A stretch of DNA of 64,000 nt from Silene conica. Lineage: Eukaryota > Streptophyta > Magnoliopsida > Caryophyllales > Caryophyllaceae. The notes under the pieces are model-generated. The model was given only the letters and a program-made list of their open reading frames with translations, searched no databases and was not told where the DNA came from. Position 1 is the first letter of the stretch, and every line of letters starts with the position of its first letter. The stretch is from the NCBI GenBank assembly GCA_029255685.2, contig CM055319.2, positions 22,600,247 through 22,664,246 of the forward strand, written 5' to 3'. Positions 54,844-64,000 of this stretch are shown here, piece by piece. A program made the position numbers and the translations under genes.

Positions 54844-57277
54844 TGATGAGTACTATTTTGGTACTGTTTTACCCCCTCATTTTTACCTTATTCTGACTCG
54901 ATTTTGTGTGCTTAATTGTCTAATAAGCTCATTTATTTACTAATTTATAATAATTAGTCATATTAGTTTATATATAATATTTATTTGTATTTATGCGTAA
55001 TATTAGTATTATTATTATTATTTTATTAATTTAATGCACATGTGAGACGGAAATGTGAGACAGGAATGTGAGAAGGGAAAGTGAGGCGGAAGTGCGAGAC
55101 GGTATTATGAGATGAAATGGCTAAGTCTTGAAAATAAGCCAAGGATGGAATTTTGACAAAAAATATCAAGCTATCAGTCAAATATGCGACGGTCTCTGTT
55201 GAGTATCTGATATGACTTCCGGCCACCGTAACAACCACCGCTTACCACCATTGGCTACCACATACTTCCACCTTCACAACCATATCACCCATGACCACCA
55301 CAAACCACCATGGCAGCCACCACGAGCCCCTCAACCTTCCTTGTCCACAAACAAAATTTGTCAAGTATGAAAAATAAACTAAGTAAAGAAGCAGCTGTAA
55401 CTTGCGACGGTCTTTGCTCAACATCTGATACCACCTATGACCACCATGGCAGCCACTATTGACCACCCTATACTTCCACCTTCACAACCCAACCTCTCAT
55501 AACCACCAACGACCAATATGCCAGCCACCACGACCTCCCCTATACCCCCTGTCCACACACATTCAAATCACAACCTTTTCGCGCGACCAACTTTCAGCCA
55601 CCATTACAGCAACCTCCGGCCACCAAACCAGCCACCCATCACCGCCACCTACATCCCCTCACATCCCTCTCCTCATAACTACCATATAATCCCACCGCCG
55701 ACCACCAAGGTAGCAGCCACGGCTAAGTCTTCTAGCCCCGTGCGTGCTGCACTTCCTCTGTTTTTGCTCTGAGACGGGTACCCGGCTGCCGCTCTTCTCA
55801 CCGGCTGCCGCTACCCTCAATTTAGTCCATTTTGTTCCAGAAGGTTGCCAGCCGGTGCTCAACCGACCGCCGGCGAACCGACGAGGACATACTGTTTTGT
55901 TGCGTACTTGCGTGATGATGCTGTTTTGTTACTTTTGTTTTTATTATTATTATTATTACTAGTAGTGGTAGTACGCAATACTTTGTAGTATTATTAGTAA
56001 TAGGATTAGTATTAATATTATTATGAGAATTATTATTTTTATTTATAATTAGTCTAATTAAACTTGTAATTAGAGGGAGTTATATATAAGACTCTTCTCT
56101 CAATTGTAGAAAGGAAGCATTCACAATTTATGACTACTTTAGATTAGACTATCATTAGACTAGAAAATTAGTCTCTTAAATATGTAAGAACCCTAGTTCA
56201 AGTTATTTTTCTTCTTTCATTTCCTTCAATCTTTCTTTAATAATTAGTTTAATTAGTCTTTAGTTTATTCAAATTAGACAATTATTCGGGTTGTAATTTT
56301 GGAAGACAAGAAGACATTCTTCCTCCATATTTCAATCCAAGTTTCTTCCTTTAATTTAAGTTGGTATATTTATAACCTTAATTTCATCTTATTTCAATTA
56401 TTTACATGTTTTCTATTTCATCTTACATTGTTCGTTTAATCTTGTTACTAACTATGTTTTACATAGTTAGTATTGTGTTATTTTTGTTTATCATGTGTGA
56501 GTATATTAATCTAGGGCTAAGGGGAACCTCTTGTGGGATTAGTGGGTCGGATTTGAGTCGTGTTTTGAATGCTAATCGTTATGGGTAATTCGTCTTTAAT
56601 TTTTTGCGCACTAGGTGCTTGTGGAAATGCCCAAGTGAGAGCTTGAGTAATTCCACTCTTATTATTAGTTATTCTTCGAAACGAGAGTTTAAGACTAGTT
56701 AGTATAGTGCTTATGGTTTTGCCTAGACAAAATACCCATGTTGATAGCTTCAATTGTTTACATATTTCGTTGGATGTTGGTCTCTTATCTTTTGCTTTGA
56801 ACATGTTGTCGGATTGCTTGGACGAGACTTCGGCTCTCCTTGTGTTCGGTTAGACTTGCTTGCGGCGAGAGCCGGGCTTAGTTGGACCGTACTAGATAAG
56901 TGGGTTGGGATTAGTTAGGACGAGAGTTCAACTAGACTCGACCCAAGGACCGCCTCATATCGAGAGATAGGGACACACCTAGCCTTCACCCTCCGTTATT
57001 CCTTTTATATCGACTTAGACTAGACCCCTCCTACTTGAGTGACCCCGAGACCCTAGCCTTTTCTCTCATTGTGTTTACTTAGTTGTTCATTTAATTTATG
57101 TTGTTAGTTTAGAATTTAGAATACAAATCATTCTTGTTGACCGACTAAACTAAAACTAAAACGAGACTTATAGCCTAACCCCACCATCCTTTGGGTTCGA
57201 CCCTAAATTATACTACTTAATTTACGAGTTTACAAATTGTTTTTGGTGCCGGAATTGACGACAAAAACCGGCCATCA
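54844..57277 (+). mobile_element. solo LTR (Athila/Tat-like)
   Basis: 2434 bp, TGATGAGTAC...GGCCATCA, flanked by a perfect 5-bp duplication ACTAT (54839-54843 and 57278-57282). There is no PBS, PPT or interior. A TATA box TATATATAAG is at 56081-56090. A CCACCA-rich block (55210-55680) and GACC-rich downstream parts are LTR content, not genes. A solo LTR arises by recombination between two LTRs of one element. Confidence 0.88.
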
Positions 57278-57457
57278 ACTATCTCGGCCGTCATTTGTTT
57301 TTGACTTTATTTGTATTTTTTATTAACTCTTTAAACTTTATAGGTTTGAATTTTTTGCCGTCAAAATTCAAATTTATTGAGCTTATATGTAAATTTTGAG
57401 TTATATTATAACTTTTTGAGTATAATGTCTAATTGAATGAAGTAAGAAACTCTATAA

Positions 57458-57800
57458 GACCATCCCCAAGCAAAGTCATGAGGAAGGTCATGACCTTGTT
57501 TGGTCATGGCTAATGAGGTAATTAATTGGTGACCATTTTGCTAATTTGTGTCCATATGGCCAACCGAGGTCAATTTGTGATCATTGTTGAACAAAATTGA
57601 CCATATTTGTAACCACTTAGGCGGATAATTGTGATTGGTTGAGAAACAAAAAAAACAATAAAATAATTGGTAGGTGAGAGGTATTAGTGGGGTAGAAAAT
57701 GTGGTAAATGATTGGAAATGTTGAAAAGTGGAAAATGATTGGGTTGATGACCTAGGTCGCGACTTTCTACTTGGGAGGATGAAAGTAGGTCAAGATAAAT
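57458..57800. mobile_element. MITE copy 1 (GACCATC ends), truncated
   Basis: Begins GACCATCCCCAAG and is about 70-80% similar to 63272-63654, including the GACCTTG, GACC...TGG and TGATTGGGTTGATG blocks. It lacks the right terminal repeat and instead runs into an (ATCA)n microsatellite at about 57799-57822. Confidence 0.6.
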
Positions 57801-57822
57801 CAATCAATCAATCAATCAATAT

Positions 57823-58170
57823 ATATACTTAAAAGAGGAATTTTTCGAGCGATTTCATTTGCTATTGTTTTAGAGCAATTTTATTGGCTATAACTTTGGC
57901 TAAATAAATTAAGTATATAAATAAAATAATAATTAAACAATAATAAAATATCAGTTGGATAATTATTGTTTTTAGAGCGATTACATTGACTATTACTTTG
58001 GTTAAATAAATTAAGTATATAAATAAAAAGATAATTAAATAGAAATAAAATAGAAATAAAATAATTATTGAATTAGTTAATAAAATAATTGATTGTAAAC
58101 TAAGAGTTTTGGCTACGGTAGAGTTATTGTATAATTTGTTGTTTCCCTTCTCGTATTTAATTAAAAGCAT
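57823..58170. repeat. tandem-duplicated AT-rich segment
   Basis: A stretch containing TTGGCTAAATAAATTAAGTA at about 57890 is repeated near 58000 with several substitutions. The surroundings are AT-rich with no gene. Confidence 0.55.
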
Positions 58171-58179
58171 AAATAGATG

Positions 58180-59245
58180 TATTGATGATTATATTAAACA
58201 CTTACGTTTACGAGGTATAGTAATACGGGCTACAGAATATGAATACATAAGAATATGAGCTAATATAAAAAGAATAAGAAATTAAGAGAATCACGAACTA
58301 AAAAATACGAGAAGAATGCGAGTCATTAACCTAAAAATACGAGCTAATATAAAAAGAATACGAGATATTAAGCTAAGAATACGAGCTAATGTAAAAACAA
58401 TACGAGCTATTAAGATAAGATGAGCTTTAAAATACGAGCACAAATGAATACGAGCTAAAGAAAAAACAATACGAGTTATTAAGATAAGACGAGTTTCAAA
58501 ATATGAGCACAAATGAATACGAATACGAGATTAAAAGGATCACGAACTTAAATATACGAGCACATAAGAATACGGCCGATTAAGATGAGAAAGCTAATGT
58601 AAACCGAATATGAAAACACGAGTTAATTGAAACACTTCTCGAGCTAAAAATAATAGAACTAGATTTGCATGACGTCAAATTTCATGATATAATAAACACT
58701 TAAGATTATGAGGTATAATTAAACGAATACTAGCTACAAAATACGAATATATAAGAAATACGAGCTAATGTAAAAAGAATAAGAACTTAAGAGAATCAGG
58801 AACTACTATTATTTGAGCATAACTTGAAAGAATGCGAGCACATAAGAACTAGCTATTAACGTAAGAATGCGAGTTAATAGAGCTATTAAACTAAGAATAA
58901 GAGCTAATGTAAAAAAAATACGAGCTACTGAGATAAGAATACGAGCTAATGTAAAAAAAAAAAATACGAGCTACTGAGATAAGAATATGAGCTAATGTAA
59001 AAAAAACATTCGAGCATATAAGAGGATCACGAACCTACAAACATGAGCATATAAGAATACGAGCTAATATAAAAAGAATACAAGCTAATGTAAGAAAAAT
59101 ACGGACTAATAAGATAAGAATACGAGCTATTAAGATAAGAATACGAGCTATTAAGATAAGAATACGAGCTATTAAGATAAGAATACGAGTTAAAGTAAAA
59201 AAAAATACGATCTAACATAAAAAAAAAAAAACGAGTTAATTTGAG
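58180..59245. repeat. irregular tandem array of AATACGAGCTA units
   Basis: Dozens of copies of a core AATACGAGCTA are followed by either ATGTAAAAAG or TTAAGATAAG, giving units of about 20 bp. The most regular run, at about 59110-59180, repeats ATACGAGCTATTAAGATAAG. The block itself is duplicated on a larger scale: 58190-58620 and 58680-59240 start with the same TAAACACTTA...GAGGTATA sequence. It is a minisatellite with higher-order structure and is non-coding. Confidence 0.85.
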
Positions 59246-59477
59246 TTTCAACTATCTTCATATGTTAGAAATATTGGATAAAAAATTCTTCCAGATGATG
59301 CACAAATGAAAAGTATACAAGTTATTATAAAAAATATATGTGCTTTGAAAAATTATTTTGACAGTGATGCGTAATATGTAAGTGTCTTTCCAAGACCATT
59401 GAATTGTAGGTACTTGTTTCCGTTTTCATTGATGTTTCATGCACTGATACATCTGATGTTTCATTAGCCATAAAAAT

Positions 59478-60467
59478 AGGGTTAATTGATAGTAATAATA
59501 CAAACTATCATTTAACTGCAATTAGCTTACGTGAAGGGAAACCTGATAAACAGGTCACTCCTTCCCCTTAATTGACTATACACCTAATTTTCCCCCAAAT
59601 TTCCCAGAAATTAAACCCTAAAAAATCAATTATCCAACTTTCCCAGAAACTATACCCTAAAAAATCAATTATCCAAATTCTTTGTTAATCATACTCCCCT
59701 TTAGTTATCCACCCATTTTATTCATATTCTTCTTCTATTATTCATCTTCATCGTCATCGTCATCGTTGCTTGGTCGTCATTGTTGCAGTGGCAATGGATA
59801 AGGTAATAGTAATTTCTCAAATCTATTTTCAATTTGTTTATATTTTACTCTACTTCAATTGTTTGCTAATTAGGTTTAAACTTGTATGTGTTGATTTAAT
59901 TTCACATTATTGAATCATTATCGATTTTATTTTGGTTAGGATTTGGTTAATGGTCGTGTGACAGTGAAATTTTGGTTTGGTGGGTCATTTACGAAGAACG
60001 AATTACGCACTTCAAAATCGCAGGTAATTGATGGTGGCATAAAACCGATCTATTTGCATCTCTAAAGGAGGAGTTAGAAGATGAAAAAGACATCAATGGT
60101 GAATAAAATAAAGAGGGAATAGATCGATTTCAGAGAGGCATTAGATTATGGTGAAGGAGCCGTTCAAGGGTGAATAAGATAATGAGGGAGAAAGAGAGGG
60201 AAAATATTTGAGAGAGGAAATGAAAATGTTTGTTGCAGAACAACAATGGAGGATGATAAGCTTTAAAGGCTGATTAAGGAAAAAAAAAACAAAAAACAAA
60301 AGGTAACCTGCAATTAAATAGGATTACCGGTTAAAACAAGTCAATTAGAGAGTCAAAGTAATAGCAGTTAAATGATGGTCAAGTTGCTATTTTTTTGGGT
60401 TATTGTATAGTTCATATTAATTTCAGCAGGACAGTCATAGTTTGTATTATTGTTATCAATTAACCCT
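59478..60467 (+). mobile_element. MULE-derived element with transposase exon remnant
   Basis: 990 bp with inverted ends of about 35-40 bp: AGGGTTAATTGATAGTAATA at left and the complement of AGGGTTAATTGATAACAATA at right. The TTTAACTGC word recurs in inverted positions further in. It contains the start of a MULE-type transposase gene (59794-60065). A 9-bp target duplication expected for MULEs is not clear because both flanks are A/T-rich. It has lost the catalytic part. Confidence 0.65.
59794..60065 (+). pseudogene. PB1-like N-terminal exon of a MULE transposase
   Basis: ATGGATAAG (59794-59802) is followed by a GT...AG intron (59803-59939) and an exon reading DLVNGRVTVKFWFGGSFTKN to a stop at 60063-60065. 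The VTVKF...GG motif is the PB1-like domain found at the N-terminus of many plant MULE transposases. No catalytic DDE region follows, so it is a vestige. Confidence 0.5.
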
Positions 60468-61206
60468 AAAAAATAATCATACTTGAATTATTTCTCTATA
60501 TATGTCTATTATACTAGGTATCTTTAGAAGATTAACTGTTACGATAATTATTTTGAAGCCATGTTAAGATATTTGCCCGAGCATGAAATCTACTAGAGTA
60601 AGATTAAGAGTAAAACCGGGTTGCGACCTAATTATCGCGACCACTGCTTGAGAATGATCTAATAAAACTCATAAACTTTAAAACAAAACTAAAAAAGGTA
60701 TTGTAATTTAATAAATTTACGCAAGTAGTGATAATTTATCGGATATATATAGTCAAGGAAAAGAAAATGTAAGAAAAGAAGGCATAGACCCAAAAAAAAC
60801 CGAATGAAAGGCAACGACTTGACGTCCAAGCAACCTTAGGATAGCTTATTGAGTACGACGCCTCCTTATATACGCTTTCCATTCCTCCTTCTTCTTCTTC
60901 TTCTTCCTCCTCCTCTTCTTCTCTCTCTAAAATCCAGCCCACACCCAAACCCCTCTTACATCCAATTCCTGCCTCCAATTAATTCATTTCTTTTATACCC
61001 ACAAAACTCAATTAATTAATTAATTAATTAATTTATACATTTTCCATTTTGATTTTGTGTGCTTTGTTGATTTTACGTATGGTTGCTGAAGTGATTAGTG
61101 ATACCTCAACTGAAATTAGTTACACCATAGCTTCCTTCAAACCCACAATTACAAATAAATAACAAAATCTTTCAATTTTGATTTATATTTGAAGCAACAA
61201 CAAAAA
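60468..61206 (+). promoter_or_regulatory. promoter and 5' UTR of NAC gene
   Basis: A TATA-like CTTATATACG is at 60865-60874. A TTC/TCC-rich tract typical of plant leaders follows at about 60889-60935, then an (ATTA)n run at 61007-61033. A 27-codon upstream ORF (61079-61162, MVAEVISDTSTE...) lies 44 bp before the main ATG. The region 60468-60860 shows nothing recognisable. Confidence 0.55.
61079..61162 (+). other. upstream ORF in NAC leader
   Basis: ATG at 61079 opens 27 codons ending TAA at 61160-61162, before the NAC ATG at 61207. If transcription starts near the TATA at 60865 and this is not spliced out, it could lower translation of the NAC protein. Conservation is unknown. Confidence 0.4.
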
Positions 61207-61752
61207 ATGACATGGTGCAACATGATGAATAACAACAACAATAACCCTTCACCTAGCTGCAGCAACATTAACACTACTAATTTTAATATTAATCATAATA
61301 ATAATAATATCCCAATTACTGAGAAATCATCACCTTCATGTTATGATGATGGAGCTTTAATTATTGCTTCTAAAGTTATTAACCCTATTCACACCATTTC
61401 TTGCCCTTCTTGTGGTCACCATCTACATCTCCATCAAAATCATCAGGTTAATTAAATTGGGTAATTAGTAGTTTTTATTATTTAATATATTGAATTGGGT
61501 AATTAGTAGTTTTTGGGTTTGGTTGATTGAGTAATAATGTGAACTAATTTTTTTAATACAATTAACAGGCAGGTGGATTTAATAGTTTACCAGCAGGAGT
61601 GAAGTTTGATCCAACAGACACAGAAGTATTGGTACATTTAGAGAGTAAGGTGAAGTCTGATTTGGGGAAACTCCATCCTCTTCTTCATGAATTCATACCC
61701 ACAATCGAAGGCCAAAACGGGATTTGCTATACTCATCCTGAGAAATTACCAG
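61207..61752 (+). CDS. NAC transcription factor, SND2/NAC075-like (5' exons only)
   Basis: Exon 1 is 61207-61446 and exon 2 is 61569-61752, both with GT/AG borders. The ATG at 61207 gives MTWCN, the conserved start of the SND2/SND3/NAC075 group; the frame's extension to 61189 uses only TTG. Exon 1 is Asn-rich with the group's [12 protein letters not shown] zinc-ribbon-like motif. Exon 2 begins the NAC domain: [19 protein letters not shown] (subdomain A) and [11 protein letters not shown]. The remaining NAC subdomains and the activation region lie beyond an intron longer than 2.2 kb, outside the window. Relatives regulate secondary cell-wall formation, which is the likely role. Which paralogue it is cannot be told. 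Confidence 0.88.
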
Positions 61753-62179
61753 GTTTCTCTTCAACATTCTTATTACATTTGTTTTAATTCAAGCTTGCAT
61801 TGCTTCTTGCCTCATTTTTCATTTCTTGTATTGTGATTTACGTCTAGTGGTTGTGTCAGATTGCAATATCTAGTTTGTATCATCATACTAACAACTCCTT
61901 CTATAATGTTTACTCCATTTCACCAAAAATATTAAGTGCGCAGTGGCGGATTTAGGGGTAGCGATAGTGCTCGATAGTGCTCGCTTCCACAATGCTGAAA
62001 ATCTCACAATTTTTAGTTGAAAGTTTTGAATTCTTTTCGAGTTTATCTTATGGTATTCGCGTCACATTCGGTGATTGGACATGGGTAAGACACTCAAACG
62101 CGGGCAAAAGCTTGATAAATTTTCATAAAATAGGCCTGTCCGATCCTTTAAGTTGAACCAGAGTAATATAGACCTTAAT

Positions 62180-62404
62180 TAACCAAGTGGTGTTAGTCCA
62201 GTGGTAACTGTTTTAAACCTTAAAATTTGCAGAAATGCAAGAGTTGAGAGGTCTCAGCTTCGATTACTAGCTGGGGCGAGACCACTTGGCCACTGCAGCT
62301 CCCGAAGGGTGGCTTACATGGTCCATGTGGTGGTACGGGAATGCATGGGTCCGGCGATTAAACCCCTCGTCAAAAAGGAAAAAAAAAAAAAAATAAAAAA
62401 TAAA
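62180..62404 (+). mobile_element. tRNA-derived SINE
   Basis: The head has Pol III promoter boxes: an A box near 62193-62204 (TTAGTCCAGTGG) and a B box near 62257-62268 (AGCTTCGATTAC). The body reads GGGGCGAGACCACTTGG and the tail is A-rich from about 62372. Possible short duplications ACCTTAAT/ACCTAAT flank it. The boxes are about 50 bp apart and the fold is not a functional tRNA. Confidence 0.7.
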
Positions 62405-63270
62405 ACCTAATCGTAAATTCTGGTTATGCCAATCACATGATAATTTGGTAAACTTATTTCTAAAAATAAATTTGAGCAAGTCTTTTATAAAACGGCAAAA
62501 ACAATACATTTATAAATCCATATAACCAAAATGGTGATACCCTTATCATAGAAAAATGGTGCATGGTGGGCAAAAGTTTATTTAATTGGGTTATTTAGGT
62601 AAATATTAAATAGTTTTACAATAACATTTACATAAAACGGTTTTAAATAATAATTATTGTTTATTTTTAATAAGTGGTTGCTTTTGTTGCAAGCATTTGA
62701 GTGTTAATTGGAAATTAGTTGGAAAATGATAGTTTAGCCATATTATAGTACAAAATTATGCAATAAATTGTAAGCAAAACCCATAAATTACGTTTGTTTA
62801 ATCCAAAGAAAGACGTTGTTTTACCGTGTGATACCACCTTTGTATTACTCGATCAATTGCTCAATCGTGCGTGGTTGCTAGTGATTAATACTAGGGTTTT
62901 ATTTAGTAATATTGATTACCTATATATAAATATAAATATATATATTACTTGAGGACAATTCCAAAATTTAATTGGTTCTAAATCTGATGATATGATGTTG
63001 CTTGTTGTAATTGTATTAGATTTGTTTCTAGTACATGAGTCCTTGTCACCTATCTTTGGCCTTCTCTTCCTTCATATTATCTCTCTAATTTCTAACTCAA
63101 AATCAATCATGGATATGATGGTGAGACACTTGATTTGAAAGAGAGGATTTTTCACAAAATGATTCGAGTCTAATGATTTTACATCTATGTTTATCAAAAT
63201 ACATTTAACGGAGTCGGATTAACATAGATTGTCCATCTCTTTCAGAAATGAAAAGTTTAATTCATTTTAG

Positions 63271-63657
63271 TTACCATTCCCAAGCTAGGTCGCTAAGGAG
63301 GTCGTGGCCTTGTTGGATCACAGTAATTATGTAATTAAGACACTAATTTTGGTGACCTTGAAGTTTTCGAGGTCAATTTATGACCCTGAAATCAGTTTGT
63401 GACCTTTGACGTGTCAAAGTGTTATTGGTTTAGTAAATTATTTGGTTTGTAGAGAATGTAATAAATTATTATAAATGTTAGAAAATGGAAAATAAGTAGA
63501 AAATGATTGGGTTGATGTCCCTGGGTCGTGACCTACTGGGCTACTGCTTGGGAGGGTGAAAGTGGGTTAAAAATGAGTCAAAATAATTAAGATTAGATTA
63601 AAAATAAAAATAATGGTGACCAGATTAATGCGACCTTCTACTTGGAGATGGTCTTAA
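63271..63657. mobile_element. MITE copy 2 (GACCATC ends)
   Basis: Terminal inverted repeats TACCATTCCCAAG at left and the complement of GACCATCTCCAAG at right, each continued by a GGTCGC block. TTA flanks both sides (63271-63273 and 63655-63657), which may be a PIF/Harbinger-like target duplication. A diverged, truncated relative is at 57458-57800. Confidence 0.65.
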
Positions 63658-64000
63658 AATTAACATTTTTAATATAGTTTTTTAAGGTCATTTTTTGTGT
63701 GCCATAGATCACTAATTGTAGTACTGCCTTTTGGTAGAGGAAAAAACTTATTGTTTGAGTTTTAATGATTATACTATAAATACTTTTTTTTTAAGTTCCG
63801 AAAGAGTTGGAAAATAAAGACTTATTTCATCGGACATTAGTACTAGTAGTTCAATTTTTGAAAATTTGTGAGGGTTATTTTGAAAAGGGAGGTAATTCCA
63901 AAGAAGCGAGTAGTAAATAGTTTCGGAATGGATGTTGTGAAACTAATAAAGGAAATTTTAAGTCGAATATGTCTGTCTCTCCTTGTCGATCACCTGTTTT

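Larger units (their letters stand above)
61753..64000 (+). other. NAC second intron (continues past window)
   Basis: Starts GTTTCTC after the exon 2 donor at 61752. No exon encoding the rest of the NAC domain is found to the window end. It contains a SINE (62180-62404) and a MITE (63271-63657), both of which lengthen the intron. Confidence 0.65.

Noticed and set aside
55242..55772. Pro/Thr/His-rich ORFs in the CCACCA-rich block
   Set aside because: They lie inside the solo LTR and are low-complexity; not genes.
58291..59251. Minus-strand ORFs with Tyr/Ser or Ile/Leu repeats
   Set aside because: Translations of the AATACGAGCTA minisatellite.
62180..62280. Possible functional tRNA gene
   Set aside because: The A and B boxes are imperfect, the cloverleaf cannot form, and an A-rich tail follows, so it is a SINE head.

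Overview
This window looks like nuclear DNA of a flowering plant, almost certainly a eudicot. It is AT-rich. The left three quarters are retrotransposons nested inside one another. The genes I can recognise are plant families: an SND2/NAC075-type NAC factor, an NYN-domain/C2H2 nuclease-like protein and an F-box-associated remnant. I cannot name the species; Caryophyllales is only a guess from the style of the repeats.

Positions 1-47133 form one nested stack. The outermost element, gypsy-2, is on the minus strand. Its 5' LTR spans 36582-47133, its primer-binding site (PBS) is at 36568-36581, and its gag is split between 36323-36406 and 1-382; the rest lies left of the window. Gypsy-1 (383-36322, minus) split that gag. 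It has LTRs of about 3 kb and almost no coding capacity, so it is LARD-like. Gypsy-1 received an Athila-like non-autonomous element (4698-12125, plus, TSD TTAGC) and a Sirevirus-type Ty1/copia element (12925-32180, minus, TSD AAGTA). The Sirevirus carries an envelope-like ORF, and its own gag was split by a Tork/Angela-like copia element, copia-2 (21177-29496, minus, TSD GTTTG). Separately, a hAT element (36840-37775) and a 7.2-kb CACTA transposon (39111-46273) sit inside the gypsy-2 LTR. Every insertion is supported by terminal dinucleotides or inverted repeats and by target-site duplications. The gypsy-1 TSD has one mismatch.

Positions 47134-64000 are the host flank. They hold a single-exon NYN/zinc-finger gene (49588-50754), an F-box-associated pseudogene (about 51365-51890), a truncated LTR, a Stowaway MITE, a solo LTR (54844-57277, TSD ACTAT), an irregular tandem-repeat block (58180-59245), a MULE derivative keeping a PB1-like transposase exon (59478-60467), and the promoter and first two exons of a NAC gene (61207-61752). 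The NAC gene runs off the right edge; its following intron contains a SINE and a MITE.

The most unusual signal is not a protein. Four unrelated retroelements each carry their own array of short dyad-symmetric units. Gypsy-1 and gypsy-2 LTRs have hairpins with a constant ATAACC loop and arms that change together. The Sirevirus LTR has hairpins with a constant TACTCC loop and covarying arms. The Athila-like element has about 38 copies of the palindrome CTCGATCGAG in LTRs and interior. The copia-2 leader has paired GGTCGACCGACC motifs. A second theme is that copia-2 and the Sirevirus have nearly identical LTRs yet broken coding regions, which suggests they were copied in trans or decayed very fast.
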